A program made the translations under genes and the position numbers. This document shows, one piece after another, positions 8,461 to 18,234 of a stretch of 64,000 nucleotides of DNA. Under the pieces are notes generated by a model that did no database searches, had not been told where the DNA came from, and was given only the letters and a program-made list of their open reading frames with translations. Position 1 is the stretch's first letter. Each line of letters begins with the position of its first letter. Source of the DNA: Aquibium carbonis (GTDB lineage Bacteria > Pseudomonadota > Alphaproteobacteria > Rhizobiales > Rhizobiaceae); assembly GCF_003970795.1 (NCBI RefSeq), contig NZ_RWKW01000025.1:56748-120747 (forward strand), given 5' to 3'.

Positions 8461-9351
8461 ATGAGCGTTGAAGATGCGCAGGAACCCGGAGACACCCCGC
8501 GTGTAGATATGCCGAAGTATCGCGAGCTCTTGCGCGATTTCGATGCCGCAGTGTGTGAGGCACTTGCAGTCGGCCAAGCGTCGTCAGGACGGTTCGAAGC
8601 TGCCTACGTCGGATACACTACCCTCATATTCGCGCGGCTTTGCGCCTTCTCACAGTGTTTCGTCAGGGCAGCACCAAGGTCGAGATGGACCAAGTCCGAC
8701 GCCGAGAATTGGGACTTTTGCGCCGTGGCAGGATATGCACGTGCGATCGTTGAAGGTGCATTGCTATTCACATACATCAGCCGAAACCCCACTACTCCGG
8801 ACGAGTGGTCCTGCAGGCTGCTTGTCATGCATCTCAACGACTGCACGCGGCGGGTGCGGCTCTTTGAGACCACAGGAGACACGAAGCAACATGCCGATTT
8901 CTTGACCGAGGCCGAAGACCTGCGTCGGCGGCTGAAGCAAAATTCTTGGTTCGGAACATTGAGCGATCGGCGGCAGAAGGACCTTCTAGCAGGCCAGACA
9001 CTGACGATTTCAAGCAAGGACCAGCAGATCGAAGCGGCGGGCATGGACAAATCCGAGTTCGATACGATTTGGCAGCTGTTCTCCCAGCACGTGCATATCC
9101 AGCCACTGTCGTTCTATCGCATGGAGCCAAACGGGCGCGGCACGGGGATGCTGAACGACACCGATTTGGCGTATATTGGTCTGGCGCTCAAGAAGTGCAC
9201 CGAGATCATGTCCGTCTGCACCGACCGAATGGTCGAACTGTTCCCAGACGTGGCCCCGGTGCGACAGGGAAAGGCATCAAAATTCGCGCCGGGTCCGCGC
9301 GCCAATCTGCCCAAAGCTATGAAGCGTAGTCGTGGCCGATCAGCATTGTAG
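8461..9351 (+). CDS. Hypothetical protein, low-GC orphan (DUF5677-like)
   Basis: Predicted soluble protein of 296 residues with no membrane segment or signal peptide. The helical pattern and phrases such as 'AGYARAIVEGALLFTYISRN' and 'QLFSQHVHIQPLSFYRM' recall DUF5677-type proteins of unknown role found in accessory regions; I am not certain of the family. Its base composition is clearly lower in GC than its neighbours and its third positions are less biased, which suggests recent acquisition. The frame is open back to about 8287, but ATG 8461 is the best start because the upstream part has no protein-like pattern. It stands alone between imperfect direct repeats. Confidence 0.6.
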   Translation: MSVEDAQEPGDTPRVDMPKYRELLRDFDAAVCEALAVGQASSGRFEAAYVGYTTLIFARLCAFSQCFVRAAPRSRWTKSDAENWDFCAVAGYARAIVEGALLFTYISRNPTTPDEWSCRLLVMHLNDCTRRVRLFETTGDTKQHADFLTEAEDLRRRLKQNSWFGTLSDRRQKDLLAGQTLTISSKDQQIEAAGMDKSEFDTIWQLFSQHVHIQPLSFYRMEPNGRGTGMLNDTDLAYIGLALKKCTEIMSVCTDRMVELFPDVAPVRQGKASKFAPGPRANLPKAMKRSRGRSAL

Positions 9352-9442
9352 AATGCATGGCGGCGGCCGCGTCATGCTACGGTCATGAAGATTCAACTCG
9401 AATAAGACGTTTAGGACGCGATGAAATGTTGGTTTTATCGCC

Positions 9443-9550
9443 ATGAACCAGCTGTTCCGCGATACGGACCTTCGCTCGTCTTTCCTGCCGCTCATCACGC
9501 AGGCCGCCCAGGGGCTGGCGCGGCGGCAGGGGATGCAGCAGGGAAGGTGA
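9443..9550 (+). pseudogene. Truncated 5' copy of the Uma2-type nuclease gene
   Basis: A 35-codon frame starting ATG 9443 begins 'MNQLFRDTDLRS' and continues to 'GLARR', matching the first 28 residues of the intact Uma2-type gene at 9781 ('MNQLFRNTDLRS' to 'GLARR') at 22 of 28 positions. After that point the match is lost and the frame ends with '...GMQQGR' and TGA, which instead resembles the LysR C-terminus 'RMQRGR'. It is a gene remnant, not a functional nuclease. Confidence 0.7.
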
Positions 9551-9555
9551 GGGGG
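9514..9555 (+). repeat. Right copy of 42-bp imperfect direct repeat
   Basis: Second copy of the LysR 3'-end sequence (first copy 8244-8285), here forming the tail of the truncated Uma2 gene fragment and running into the same G-rich stretch. Confidence 0.5.
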
Positions 9556-9572
9556 CTGGTCAGCGGTTCAGG

Positions 9573-9709
9573 CGCCCCCTCCACCATGCTTCGCATGGTC
9601 CCCCTCCCCCGTGAACGGGGGAGGATCCAGTGCGCGTCGGCGATGCCGCTGCGAATCCTCCCCTGCGAAGCGGGGGAGGGGGACCGCCGTAGGCGGTGGA
9701 GGGGGCTCG
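9573..9709. repeat. Intergenic palindromic repeat element
   Basis: Two imperfect inverted arms of about 53 bases (9573-9625 and 9656-9709), each with internal C-run/G-run hairpins such as TCCCCCGTGAACGGGGGA. This GC-rich palindromic style is common between genes in rhizobial genomes. It separates the Uma2 remnant from the intact copy. Confidence 0.7.
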
Positions 9710-9780
9710 CGTTGGCAGAGTGCTGTTTCGCCGCCCCCCGAAATTGCCGCGAACCCGCGCCGCGTGGTATGATCTCGACC

Positions 9781-10395
9781 ATGAACCAGCTGTTCCGCAA
9801 CACCGACCTGCGCTCCGCCGACCTGCCCATGACGACGCAGGCGGCCGAAGGCCTGGCGCGGCGGCGCTGGAGCGTGGCCGAGATCGAGGCGCTGACACGG
9901 GCCGGCGTGCTGGACGAGAACGAGCGTTTCGAGCTGATCGGCGGGGAGATCGTGCCCATGAATGCGAAGGGCATCCGGCACGAGGTGCTGAAGAACGCGC
10001 TGATCTACCATTTCGTCCGGAACGCGCCGGTCGCGTTCGTTTTCGCCGGTGAAACCACCTTCCGCCTGAGCGACGACAGCTTCGTCGAGCCCGACTTCGT
10101 GTTCTTCCGCAAGGCCGACGGGCTGGCGGCGCTGGCGCCGAAGACGTCGCTACTGGCCGTCGAGGTGGCCGATTCCAGCCTGCGCTGGGACCTCGGGCGC
10201 AAGGCGCTGCTCTATGCGCATTTCGGCATCCCGGAGCTGTGGGTGATCGACGTGGTGTCCGAGACGACCCATGTCCACACGGAGCCGGGGCTGGAAGGCT
10301 ATCGGTCCATCCGGGAGGTGGCGGCCGACGCGGAGGTGGCGTCCTTGGCCGTTCCCGGTCTCTCCGTCGCGCTGGCCGCGCTGGAGCGGTTCTGA
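9781..10395 (+). CDS. Uma2-family (DUF820) putative restriction endonuclease-fold protein
   Basis: The 204-residue protein belongs to the Uma2/DUF820 group, which has a PD-(D/E)XK nuclease fold and is abundant in cyanobacteria and some alphaproteobacteria; biological roles are largely unknown. Recognisable elements are 'FELIGGEIVPM' near residue 55, 'FVEPDFVFFRK' with the catalytic-type Asp, and 'LLAVEVADSSLRWD' followed by a conserved Lys ('GRKALLYAHFGIPELWVID'). ATG 9781 is preferred; ATG 9769 would add four residues. A truncated 5' paralogue lies 340 bases upstream. Confidence 0.82.
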   Translation: MNQLFRNTDLRSADLPMTTQAAEGLARRRWSVAEIEALTRAGVLDENERFELIGGEIVPMNAKGIRHEVLKNALIYHFVRNAPVAFVFAGETTFRLSDDSFVEPDFVFFRKADGLAALAPKTSLLAVEVADSSLRWDLGRKALLYAHFGIPELWVIDVVSETTHVHTEPGLEGYRSIREVAADAEVASLAVPGLSVALAALERF

Positions 10396-10447
10396 ACCGC
10401 ATGCCGATGGCGCGGCAAGGTGGTTGCGTGCTCGTCGTCAGGATGGC

Positions 10448-10843
10448 GTGGTGCGTCCTTCGAGGCTCGCCCGGCAGGGTCTCCGGACGTCCGTCGAACG
10501 CCGTGCGGGCTCGCACCTCAGGATGAGGACCGTTGGAGGCCGGCCACTCCAGTCCTGAAATGTCCCGCAACCTGCCAGTTCGGACCCTCCGCAAGAGGAC
10601 CGTTGGTGGAGGGCCACTCCAGTCCTGAGATGCCCCGGAAGGGCCTGCGGCAATCATCATTCCGTCGCTGGGATCGCCCCTATCGTCGTGGTCCCGGCGC
10701 CGGAGCGGCACCATGGTCTTCATCAGAGATGCTCGGCGAAGCCGGACCTCGACGTTCATCATCCTCAGGTGCTCGGCGATGCCGAGCCTCGACGATCCTC
10801 ATCCTCAGATGCCCGGCGGGCGAGGCTCGAAGGACGCACGACC
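10448..10843. repeat. Composite intergenic repeat region
   Basis: No gene is visible in 10396-11014. The outer parts are inverted copies of one element (left about 10448-10536, right about 10750-10843, both with a 'GTGCGTCCTTCGAG' type end and 'CCTCAGGATGAGGA' type core). Inside are two direct copies of a 43-base unit, 10525-10567 and 10595-10637, identical at 38 of 43 positions and spaced 70 bases apart. This looks like nested insertion or duplication of a genome-wide repeat family. Confidence 0.7.
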
Positions 10844-10892
10844 GATCCGCTCTTCGGCAGGCATTCGCCCAAGGAAAGGGCAGGGGATAACA

Positions 10893-10909
10893 TATCGGAA
10901 ATTCCGATA
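10893..10909. promoter_or_regulatory. Palindromic operator candidate upstream of ABC transporter
   Basis: Perfect 8-bp inverted repeat TATCGGAA-A-TTCCGATA in an AT-richer patch about 105 bases before the substrate-binding-protein gene. Its symmetry and place suggest a repressor or activator site; the regulator is not identified. Confidence 0.45.
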
Positions 10910-11014
10910 CCGACCTTCTGACAAATGAAATTGCGAAGGCGCGAATTCCTGTCACTCTGTTTCCAGGGACCATGCCGCCGCTAGAGAGCGGCCCCTGACA
11001 ATGGGAGAATCGAC

Positions 11015-12172
11015 ATGAAGAAGCTTCTGCAGTCATGCACCGCGCTGACGCTCGCGTTCAGCGTTTCGGCCTCCGCCTTCGCCCAGGTCACGTCGATCGG
11101 CGACAGCGAGGGGCAGGTCAACATCGTCGCCTGGCCGGGCTATATCGAGCGCGGCGAGACCGTGAAGGAATTCGACTGGGTGACCAAGTTCGAGGAGGCC
11201 TCGGGCTGCAAGGTCAACGTCAAGACCGCCAACACCTCCGACGAGATGGTGGCACTGATGAACGAGGGCGGCTTCGACCTCGTGACCGCCTCCGGCGACG
11301 CCTCGCTGCGCCTGATCGCCGGCAAGCGGGTGCAGCCGGTCAACATCGACCTGATCCCGAGCTGGTCGGAGGTGGACGACCGCCTGAAGGACGCGCCCTG
11401 GCACACGGTCGACGGCGTGCATTACGGCGTGCCCTACATGTGGGGCCCGAACGTGCTGATGTACAACACCGAGGTCTTCAAGGACCAGGCGCCGACCTCG
11501 TGGAAGGTGGTGTTCGAGGAGATGGACCTGCCGGACGGCAAGACCAACAAGGGCCGCGTGCAGGCCTATGACGGCCCGATCCACGTCGCCGATGCGGCGC
11601 TGTACCTGATGACGCACAAGCCCGACCTCGGCATCACGAGCCCCTACGAGCTCAACGAGGACCAGTACAAGGCGGCGCTGGAGCTGCTGCGCGAGCAGCG
11701 CAAGCTTGTCGGCCGCTACTGGCACGACGCGTTCATCCAGATCGACGATTTCAAGAACGAAGGCGTGGTGGCGTCCGGCACCTGGCCGTTCCAGGTGAAC
11801 CTGCTGAAGAGCGACAACCAGCCGGTGGCCTCGGTGTTTCCGGAAGAGGGCGTGACGGGCTGGGCCGACACGACCATGATGCATGTCGACGCGGCCAACC
11901 CCAACTGCGCCTACAAGTGGATGGAGCACACGCTGTCGTCGAACCTGCCGAGCGATCTCGGCGTGTGGTTCGGCGCCAACCCGCCCGTTCCCGCCGCCTG
12001 TACCGACGGCCGCGGCATGATGACCGCGGAAACCTGCACGACCAACGGTTTCGACAATTTCGAGAAGGTGCGGTTCTGGACGACGCCGGTGTCCAAATGC
12101 GAGAGCCAGGGTGAATGCGTGCCCTATTATCGCTGGGTGTCGGACTATATCGGCGTGATCGGCGGGCGCTGA
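11015..12172 (+). CDS. ABC transporter substrate-binding protein, polyamine type (YdcS/PotD-like)
   Basis: Periplasmic binding protein of 385 residues with a signal peptide (cleavage near 'SAFA-QVT') and the polyamine-binding-protein pattern: 'VNIVAWPGYIERG' at the mature N-terminus, 'FDLVTASGDASLRL', 'GVPYMWGPNVLMYNTEVF'. Length and operon context match E. coli YdcS of the ydcSTUVW system. It probably delivers putrescine, spermidine or a related amine to the membrane components encoded downstream; the exact ligand cannot be read from the sequence. GGGAGA at 11003-11008 provides a ribosome site. Confidence 0.9.
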   Translation: MKKLLQSCTALTLAFSVSASAFAQVTSIGDSEGQVNIVAWPGYIERGETVKEFDWVTKFEEASGCKVNVKTANTSDEMVALMNEGGFDLVTASGDASLRLIAGKRVQPVNIDLIPSWSEVDDRLKDAPWHTVDGVHYGVPYMWGPNVLMYNTEVFKDQAPTSWKVVFEEMDLPDGKTNKGRVQAYDGPIHVADAALYLMTHKPDLGITSPYELNEDQYKAALELLREQRKLVGRYWHDAFIQIDDFKNEGVVASGTWPFQVNLLKSDNQPVASVFPEEGVTGWADTTMMHVDAANPNCAYKWMEHTLSSNLPSDLGVWFGANPPVPAACTDGRGMMTAETCTTNGFDNFEKVRFWTTPVSKCESQGECVPYYRWVSDYIGVIGGR

Positions 12173-12180
12173 GCGCCTTA

Positions 12181-12289
12181 CCCTCCCCCTTGTGGGGAGG
12201 GTCGACGCGAAGCGGCGGGGTGGGGGTCTGGCGTGATCCTACCCCCACCCGCGCCTTCGGCGCGACCTCCCCACCAGGGGGAGGTGGGG
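12181..12289. repeat. Intergenic palindromic repeat element in ABC operon
   Basis: Imperfect inverted repeat with arms 12181-12226 and 12241-12289, rich in CCCTCCCCCT/GGGGAGG and CGCCGAAGG-like blocks. It fills most of the gap between the binding-protein and ATPase genes and may act as an intercistronic structure. Confidence 0.7.
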
Positions 12290-12327
12290 CGTCGCGCCTC
12301 CATGCGAACCATGTCTGGCCTTTTCGA

Positions 12328-13323
12328 ATGACCACAGCCGTTTCCTTCCAGTCCGTCTCGCGCCACTACAGCGCGGTGAAGGCCGTCGACCGGGTCGACC
12401 TCGACGTGCAGGCGGGCGAGTTCTTCGCCATGCTGGGGCCGTCCGGATCGGGCAAGACGACGTCGCTGCGGCTGATCGCCGGCTTCGAGCAGCCGACGGC
12501 CGGGCACATCGAGATTTTCGGCGAGACGGCCGAGGGCGTGCCGCCCTATCGCCGCAACGTCAACACCGTGTTCCAGGACTATGCGCTGTTTCCGCATCTC
12601 AACGTGCTCGACAATGTCGCCTACGGGCTGATGGTGCGCGGCGTGCCAAGGGCAGAACGGCACCGGGCGACCGAGGAGGTTCTGGCGATGGTGAAGCTGC
12701 CGGGCTATGGCGACCGGCGGCCGGGGCAACTGTCGGGCGGCCAGCGCCAGCGCGTGGCGCTGGCGCGCGCGCTGGTCAACCGGCCGAAGGTGCTTCTCCT
12801 CGACGAGCCGCTGGGCGCGCTCGATCTCAAGCTGCGCGAGCAGATGCAGGAGGAGCTGAAGTCGCTGCAGCGCCAACTCGGCATCACCTTCGTGTTCGTC
12901 ACCCACGACCAGGGCGAGGCGCTGTCTATGGCCGATCGGGTCGCGGTGTTCAGCGATGGCCGGATCATGCAGGTGGGCACCCCGCAGGAGATCTACCAGC
13001 GGCCGGCATCGCGCTTCGTGGCCGATTTCGTCGGCTCGTCCAACGTGCTGCCGCCCGATTTCGTGCAGCGCTACAGCGGACAGAGGGGCTGGGGCAGCCT
13101 GCGCCCGGAATCGATCCGCATCCAGGCCGAGGCGGCCGGTGACGGCGTGCCGGCGCGCGTGGTGTCGAAGAGCTATCTCGGCGCCGCCACCCGCGTCGTG
13201 CTGGAGGCGGAAGGTCTCCGGATCAACGCCATCCTGCCAGCCGGCGCGCGACTGCCTGAGGACGGCGAGGCGGTGGTGCTGACCTTCAACCGCGAAAACA
13301 TGCACGTCATGGAGGAGGGGTGA
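12328..13323 (+). CDS. ABC transporter ATP-binding protein, polyamine type (PotA/YdcT-like)
   Basis: Cytoplasmic ATPase of 331 residues. Walker A 'GPSGSGKTTS' (about residues 36-45), Q-loop 'NTVFQDYALFPHLNV', signature 'LSGGQRQRVALARAL', Walker B 'VLLLDEPLGALD' and switch His in 'FVTHDQGEAL' are all intact. The C-terminal TOBE-type domain ('LRPESIRI...') is typical of the spermidine/putrescine and iron subfamilies. ATG 12328 lies just after the repeat. The stop TGA overlaps the first base of the permease ATG (13323). Confidence 0.92.
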   Translation: MTTAVSFQSVSRHYSAVKAVDRVDLDVQAGEFFAMLGPSGSGKTTSLRLIAGFEQPTAGHIEIFGETAEGVPPYRRNVNTVFQDYALFPHLNVLDNVAYGLMVRGVPRAERHRATEEVLAMVKLPGYGDRRPGQLSGGQRQRVALARALVNRPKVLLLDEPLGALDLKLREQMQEELKSLQRQLGITFVFVTHDQGEALSMADRVAVFSDGRIMQVGTPQEIYQRPASRFVADFVGSSNVLPPDFVQRYSGQRGWGSLRPESIRIQAEAAGDGVPARVVSKSYLGAATRVVLEAEGLRINAILPAGARLPEDGEAVVLTFNRENMHVMEEG

Positions 13324-14273
13324 TGGCGGCCGCCGCCCATTCCGCCATCCTGCCCCGCCGAGGAGGGATCGCCGGGGCGCTGTCGGACGCCTTCTGGCGG
13401 CATCCCGGATTTCTCCTGTTCCTCTTGCTGACGCCGCCGGTGCTGTGGCTCGGCATCATCTATCTCGGCTCGCTGTTTGCGCTGCTCGCGCAGAGCTTCT
13501 TTTCCATCGACGAGTTCTCCGGCCTCGTCCAGTACGAGTTCACGCTGAAGACCTATGGCGAGCTGTTCAAGGCCCAGAACCTCGACATCATCCTGCGCAC
13601 GGTCATGATGGCGGCAATCGTGACGCTGGCCGCGGCCGCGGTGGCCTTCCCGATCGCCTATTTCGCGGCACGCTACGCGCGCGGCAAGTGGAAGGCGTTC
13701 TTCTACCTCGCGGTCATGCTGCCGCTGTGGTCGAGCTATCTCGTCAAGGTATATGCCTGGAAGCTGATCCTGGCCAAGGAGGGCATCCTCAACTGGCTAC
13801 TGGCCAAGATGCACCTGACCTGGCTGCTGGAGGCCTGGCTGTCGCTGCCGATCGTCGGCGGAAACTCGCTGTCGTTCAGCTACACCGGCACCTTCCTGGT
13901 CTTCCTCTACGTCTGGCTGCCCTTCATGATCCTGCCGTTGCAGGCGGCGCTGGAACGCGTGCCGGTCAACCTGGTCGAGGCGTCGTCCGATCTCGGCGCC
14001 GCCCCCGCGCAGACCTTTCGCAACGTGATCTTCCCGCTGGCGCTGCCCGGGCTAGTGGCGGGCTCGATCTTCACCTTCTCGCTGACTTTGGGCGACTACA
14101 TCATCCCGCAGATCGTCGGCACATCGCGCCGCTTCATCGGGCAAGCAGTCTACATCCACCAGGGAACGGCGGGCAACATTCCGCTGGCGGCGGCCTTCAC
14201 GGTCGTGCCGATCGTGGTGATGGGCTTCTATCTGTGGGGCGCCAAGCGACTGGGGGCGTTCAATGCGATGTGA
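13323..14273 (+). CDS. ABC transporter permease 1, polyamine type (PotB/YdcU-like)
   Basis: Inner-membrane subunit of 316 residues with about six membrane segments. The cytoplasmic ATPase-contact loop reads 'LVEASSDLGAAPAQTFRNVIFPLALPG', i.e. the EAA motif of binding-protein-dependent permeases (split here for length: 'EASSDLGAAP' then 'FPLALPG'). ATG 13323 overlaps the ATPase stop (TGATG); an in-frame GTG at 13320 is a less likely alternative. Followed by a 227-base gap holding a long inverted repeat. Confidence 0.9.
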   Translation: MAAAAHSAILPRRGGIAGALSDAFWRHPGFLLFLLLTPPVLWLGIIYLGSLFALLAQSFFSIDEFSGLVQYEFTLKTYGELFKAQNLDIILRTVMMAAIVTLAAAAVAFPIAYFAARYARGKWKAFFYLAVMLPLWSSYLVKVYAWKLILAKEGILNWLLAKMHLTWLLEAWLSLPIVGGNSLSFSYTGTFLVFLYVWLPFMILPLQAALERVPVNLVEASSDLGAAPAQTFRNVIFPLALPGLVAGSIFTFSLTLGDYIIPQIVGTSRRFIGQAVYIHQGTAGNIPLAAAFTVVPIVVMGFYLWGAKRLGAFNAM

Positions 14274-14335
14274 GCTCTCATGGGGCGGAACCCCCGCACC
14301 TCACGCCTTCGGGACCCCCACGCTTTACCCTTGCG

Positions 14336-14471
14336 GTACCCCCACCCCTCACCCATCCCCACAAGGGGGAGGGGGACGTCGGCGTCACTGCTCCTGCCGT
14401 CGGCCTGTTGACCAGGCACGGCGATCGATATCCCCCTCCCCCTTGTGGGGATGGGTGAGGGGTGGGGGTAC
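14336..14471. repeat. Perfect 41-bp inverted repeat in ABC operon
   Basis: Arms 14336-14376 and 14431-14471 are exact reverse complements over 41 bases, separated by 54 bases. They contain the GGGATGGGTGAGGGGTGGGG-type block also seen in other rhizobial intergenic repeats. The structure lies between the two permease genes of one operon and should form a strong RNA or cruciform hairpin. Confidence 0.85.
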
Positions 14472-14500
14472 GGCGGTCGGGCAACGGGGAGGGCTCAGCC

Positions 14501-15316
14501 ATGCGTGCTGACCGCAACCAGCGCGCGCCGCTGGCGCTGAAGATCGCGGCCACGGCCGGGCTGCTCTTCCTGCACCTGCCGATCCTTCTCATCTTCGTCT
14601 ATGCCTTCACGACCGAGGACAAGAGCTATGCCTGGCCGCCGCCCGGCTTCACCACCAAATGGTTCGCCGTCACGTGGAACCGGCCCGACGTCTGGCAGGC
14701 GCTGACGCTTTCGGTGAAGGTCGCGTCGATCTCCACCGCCGTCGCGCTCGTGCTCGGCACGCTGTGCGCGGCCGCCGTCAGCCAGACGAAGTTCTTCGGC
14801 CGCGAGACGATTTCGCTTCTCGTCATCCTGCCGATCGCGCTGCCGGGCATCATCACCGGCATCGCGCTGCGCTCGGCCTTCTCGATCGCCGAGATCCCGT
14901 TCTCGACCTGGACGATCGTGCTCGGCCACGCGACCTTCTGCGTGGTGGTGGTCTACAACAACGCCGTCGCCCGTTTCCGGCGCACGTCGGCTTCGCTCGT
15001 CGAGGCGTCGATGGACCTCGGCGCCGACGGCTTCCAGACGTTCCGCTACGTGATCCTGCCCAACATCGGCACCGCGCTGCTGGCCGGGGGCATGCTCGCC
15101 TTCGCCCTGTCCTTCGACGAGGTCATCGTGACGACGTTCACGGCCGGGCAGCAGCAGACCCTGCCGATCTGGATGCTGGAGGAACTGGTGCGGCCGAGGC
15201 AGCGGCCGGTCACCAACGTCGTGGCGATGGTGGTGGTGCTGGTCACCTTCCTGCCGATCCTCGCCGCCTTCTACCTCACCCGCGATGGCGACCAGATCGC
15301 CGGGTCGGGGAAATGA
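14501..15316 (+). CDS. ABC transporter permease 2, polyamine type (PotC/YdcV-like)
   Basis: Second inner-membrane subunit, 271 residues, about six membrane segments, with the EAA loop '[19 protein letters not shown]'. It forms the heterodimeric pore with the preceding permease. ATG 14501 has a GGGGAGGG ribosome site at 14486-14493; an upstream in-frame GTG at 14462 lies within the repeat arm and is unlikely. The aldehyde dehydrogenase gene follows after about 100 bases containing a further short repeat. Confidence 0.9.
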   Translation: MRADRNQRAPLALKIAATAGLLFLHLPILLIFVYAFTTEDKSYAWPPPGFTTKWFAVTWNRPDVWQALTLSVKVASISTAVALVLGTLCAAAVSQTKFFGRETISLLVILPIALPGIITGIALRSAFSIAEIPFSTWTIVLGHATFCVVVVYNNAVARFRRTSASLVEASMDLGADGFQTFRYVILPNIGTALLAGGMLAFALSFDEVIVTTFTAGQQQTLPIWMLEELVRPRQRPVTNVVAMVVVLVTFLPILAAFYLTRDGDQIAGSGK

Positions 15317-15324
15317 AATCGGGG

Positions 15325-15393
15325 GCGAATGGGGAATAGGGAATGGCGAATGGTGATGCCGCTCGTTCCCGCCATTCGCCACTCGCCATCCGC
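15325..15393. repeat. Short inverted repeat (GAATGGCGAATGG family)
   Basis: Left part 15325-15358 has iterated GCGAATGGGGAATAGGGAAT units; right part 15370-15393 is its imperfect reverse complement (CGCCATTCGCCACTCGCCAT). It lies between the second permease and the dehydrogenase gene. Confidence 0.6.
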
Positions 15394-15417
15394 TTCTCAG
15401 AACAGGGAGACAACGTC

Positions 15418-16845
15418 ATGGATACCGCAATGCTGATCGGCTCGCGCTTCGAGGCCGGAACTGAGACCGAGGAGCCGATCCTCAACCCGCGCACGGGCGC
15501 GACGATCCTCAGCCTGGCCGAGGCCAACCAGGGCCAGATCGAGGCGGCCGTGGCCGCGGCCGACAAGGCCTTCGCGACATGGTCGCGCACCACGCCGGCG
15601 CAGCGCTCGGGCTACCTGCTCAAGATCGCCGACCGCATCGAGGCAGAGGCCGACGGCTTCGCCGCGCTCGAGGCGCTGAACTGCGGCAAGCCGATCAACG
15701 CGGTGAAGAACGACGAGATCCCGGCGATCGTCGACTGCTACCGTTTCTTCGCGGGCGCGGTGCGCTCCATGCCGGGCGCGGTGGCGGGCGAATATCTGCC
15801 GGGCTTCACCTCGATGATCCGGCGCGACCCGATCGGCATCGTCGCCTCGATCGCGCCATGGAACTATCCGCTGATGATGATGGCCTGGAAGCTGGCGCCC
15901 GCCATCGCCGGCGGCAACACGGTCGTCTTCAAGCCGTCGGAGCAGACGCCGCTGACGGCGCTGAAGCTGGCGCGCATCCTTGCCGAGGTGCTGCCCGAGG
16001 GCGTGGTCAACGTCGTGCTGGGGCGCGGGGAAAGCGTCGGCAACGCGCTGATCAACCATCCCAAGGTCAACATGATCTCGATCACCGGCGACATCGCGAC
16101 CGGCAAGAAGGTTCTGCAGGCGGCCGCCAAGTCGGTCAAGCGCACGCATCTGGAACTCGGCGGCAAGGCGCCGGTGATCGTGTTCGACGACGCCGACCTC
16201 GACGCGGTCGTCGGCGGCCTGCGGGCCTTCGGCTTCTACAATGCCGGCCAGGACTGCACGGCCGCCTGCCGCATCTATGCCGGCGAGAAGGTCTACGAGA
16301 AGCTGGTGGCCGACCTGTCGTCGGCCGTCTCCACCATCGCCTACGGGCAGGAGGACGACACGGTCAACGAGATCGGGCCGCTGATCTCGAAGCGCCAGCG
16401 CGACCGCGTGTCGTCCTTCGTCGAGCGGGCGTCGGAACTGAACCACATCGAGATCACCACCGGCGGCAAGCCGGGCGAGGGCGGCGGCTTCTACTACCAG
16501 CCGACCGTGGTGGCCGGGGCGCTGCAATCCGACGAGATCGTGCGGCGCGAGGTGTTCGGGCCGGTCGTCTCGGTGACGCGTTTCTCGGACGTCGACGAGG
16601 CGGTGACCTGGGCCAACGACAGCGACTACGGCCTGGCCTCGTCGGTGTGGACGAAGGACGTGGGACGCGCGATGGCGACGGCGTCGCGGCTCCAGTACGG
16701 CTGCACCTGGATCAACACCCATTTCATGCTGACCAACGAGATGCCGCATGGCGGGCTGAAGCAGTCCGGCTACGGCAAGGACATGTCGCTCTACGCGCTG
16801 GAGGACTACACGGCGGTGCGCCACGTCATGGTGGCACACGGGTAG
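15418..16845 (+). CDS. patD: Gamma-aminobutyraldehyde dehydrogenase (PatD/YdcW-like)
   Basis: NAD-dependent aldehyde dehydrogenase of 475 residues. In E. coli YdcW/PatD oxidises 4-aminobutanal from putrescine to GABA and is encoded directly after the ydcSTUV transporter; the same order is seen here, which supports this substrate. Visible residues are Asn in '[10 protein letters not shown]', catalytic Glu in '[11 protein letters not shown]', and catalytic Cys in '[11 protein letters not shown]', where the Gly-Gln-Asp-Cys form is typical of this subgroup. ATG 15418 has GGGAG at 15405-15409. Together the operon would import polyamines and carry out a catabolic step. Betaine-aldehyde dehydrogenase is the main alternative name. 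Confidence 0.82.
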   Translation: MDTAMLIGSRFEAGTETEEPILNPRTGATILSLAEANQGQIEAAVAAADKAFATWSRTTPAQRSGYLLKIADRIEAEADGFAALEALNCGKPINAVKNDEIPAIVDCYRFFAGAVRSMPGAVAGEYLPGFTSMIRRDPIGIVASIAPWNYPLMMMAWKLAPAIAGGNTVVFKPSEQTPLTALKLARILAEVLPEGVVNVVLGRGESVGNALINHPKVNMISITGDIATGKKVLQAAAKSVKRTHLELGGKAPVIVFDDADLDAVVGGLRAFGFYNAGQDCTAACRIYAGEKVYEKLVADLSSAVSTIAYGQEDDTVNEIGPLISKRQRDRVSSFVERASELNHIEITTGGKPGEGGGFYYQPTVVAGALQSDEIVRREVFGPVVSVTRFSDVDEAVTWANDSDYGLASSVWTKDVGRAMATASRLQYGCTWINTHFMLTNEMPHGGLKQSGYGKDMSLYALEDYTAVRHVMVAHG

Positions 16846-16993
16846 CGGCAAGCTTCTCGTCAGGCGAATGCGCTTCGGCTTCTGCCGGAGCGCACTCGCT
16901 CGTCACGTCTCACCTATGGTGGAGTGCTTGGTAACGCCCCTCGCATGACCTATGTGTGGCGGCACAACGCGCGCATTCACGAGGGGGAACCAG

Positions 16994-18175
<1,182 letters not shown>

Positions 18176-18234
18176 GGTCGTTCACGCCGAAACGGATCCC
18201 TTTCGCAGCGAAGAACCGCTTCACGAGTACCGGA

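Noticed and set aside
3424..8577. Minus-strand open frame of about 1717 codons across the TRAP operon
   Set aside because: It is the antisense of strongly supported genes in GC-rich DNA; the translation is low-complexity (Arg, Gly, Asp, His rich) with no domain.
9573..9709. CRISPR array or terminator array in the GC-rich repeats
   Set aside because: No regularly spaced identical repeats with unique spacers; these are inverted palindromic intergenic elements.
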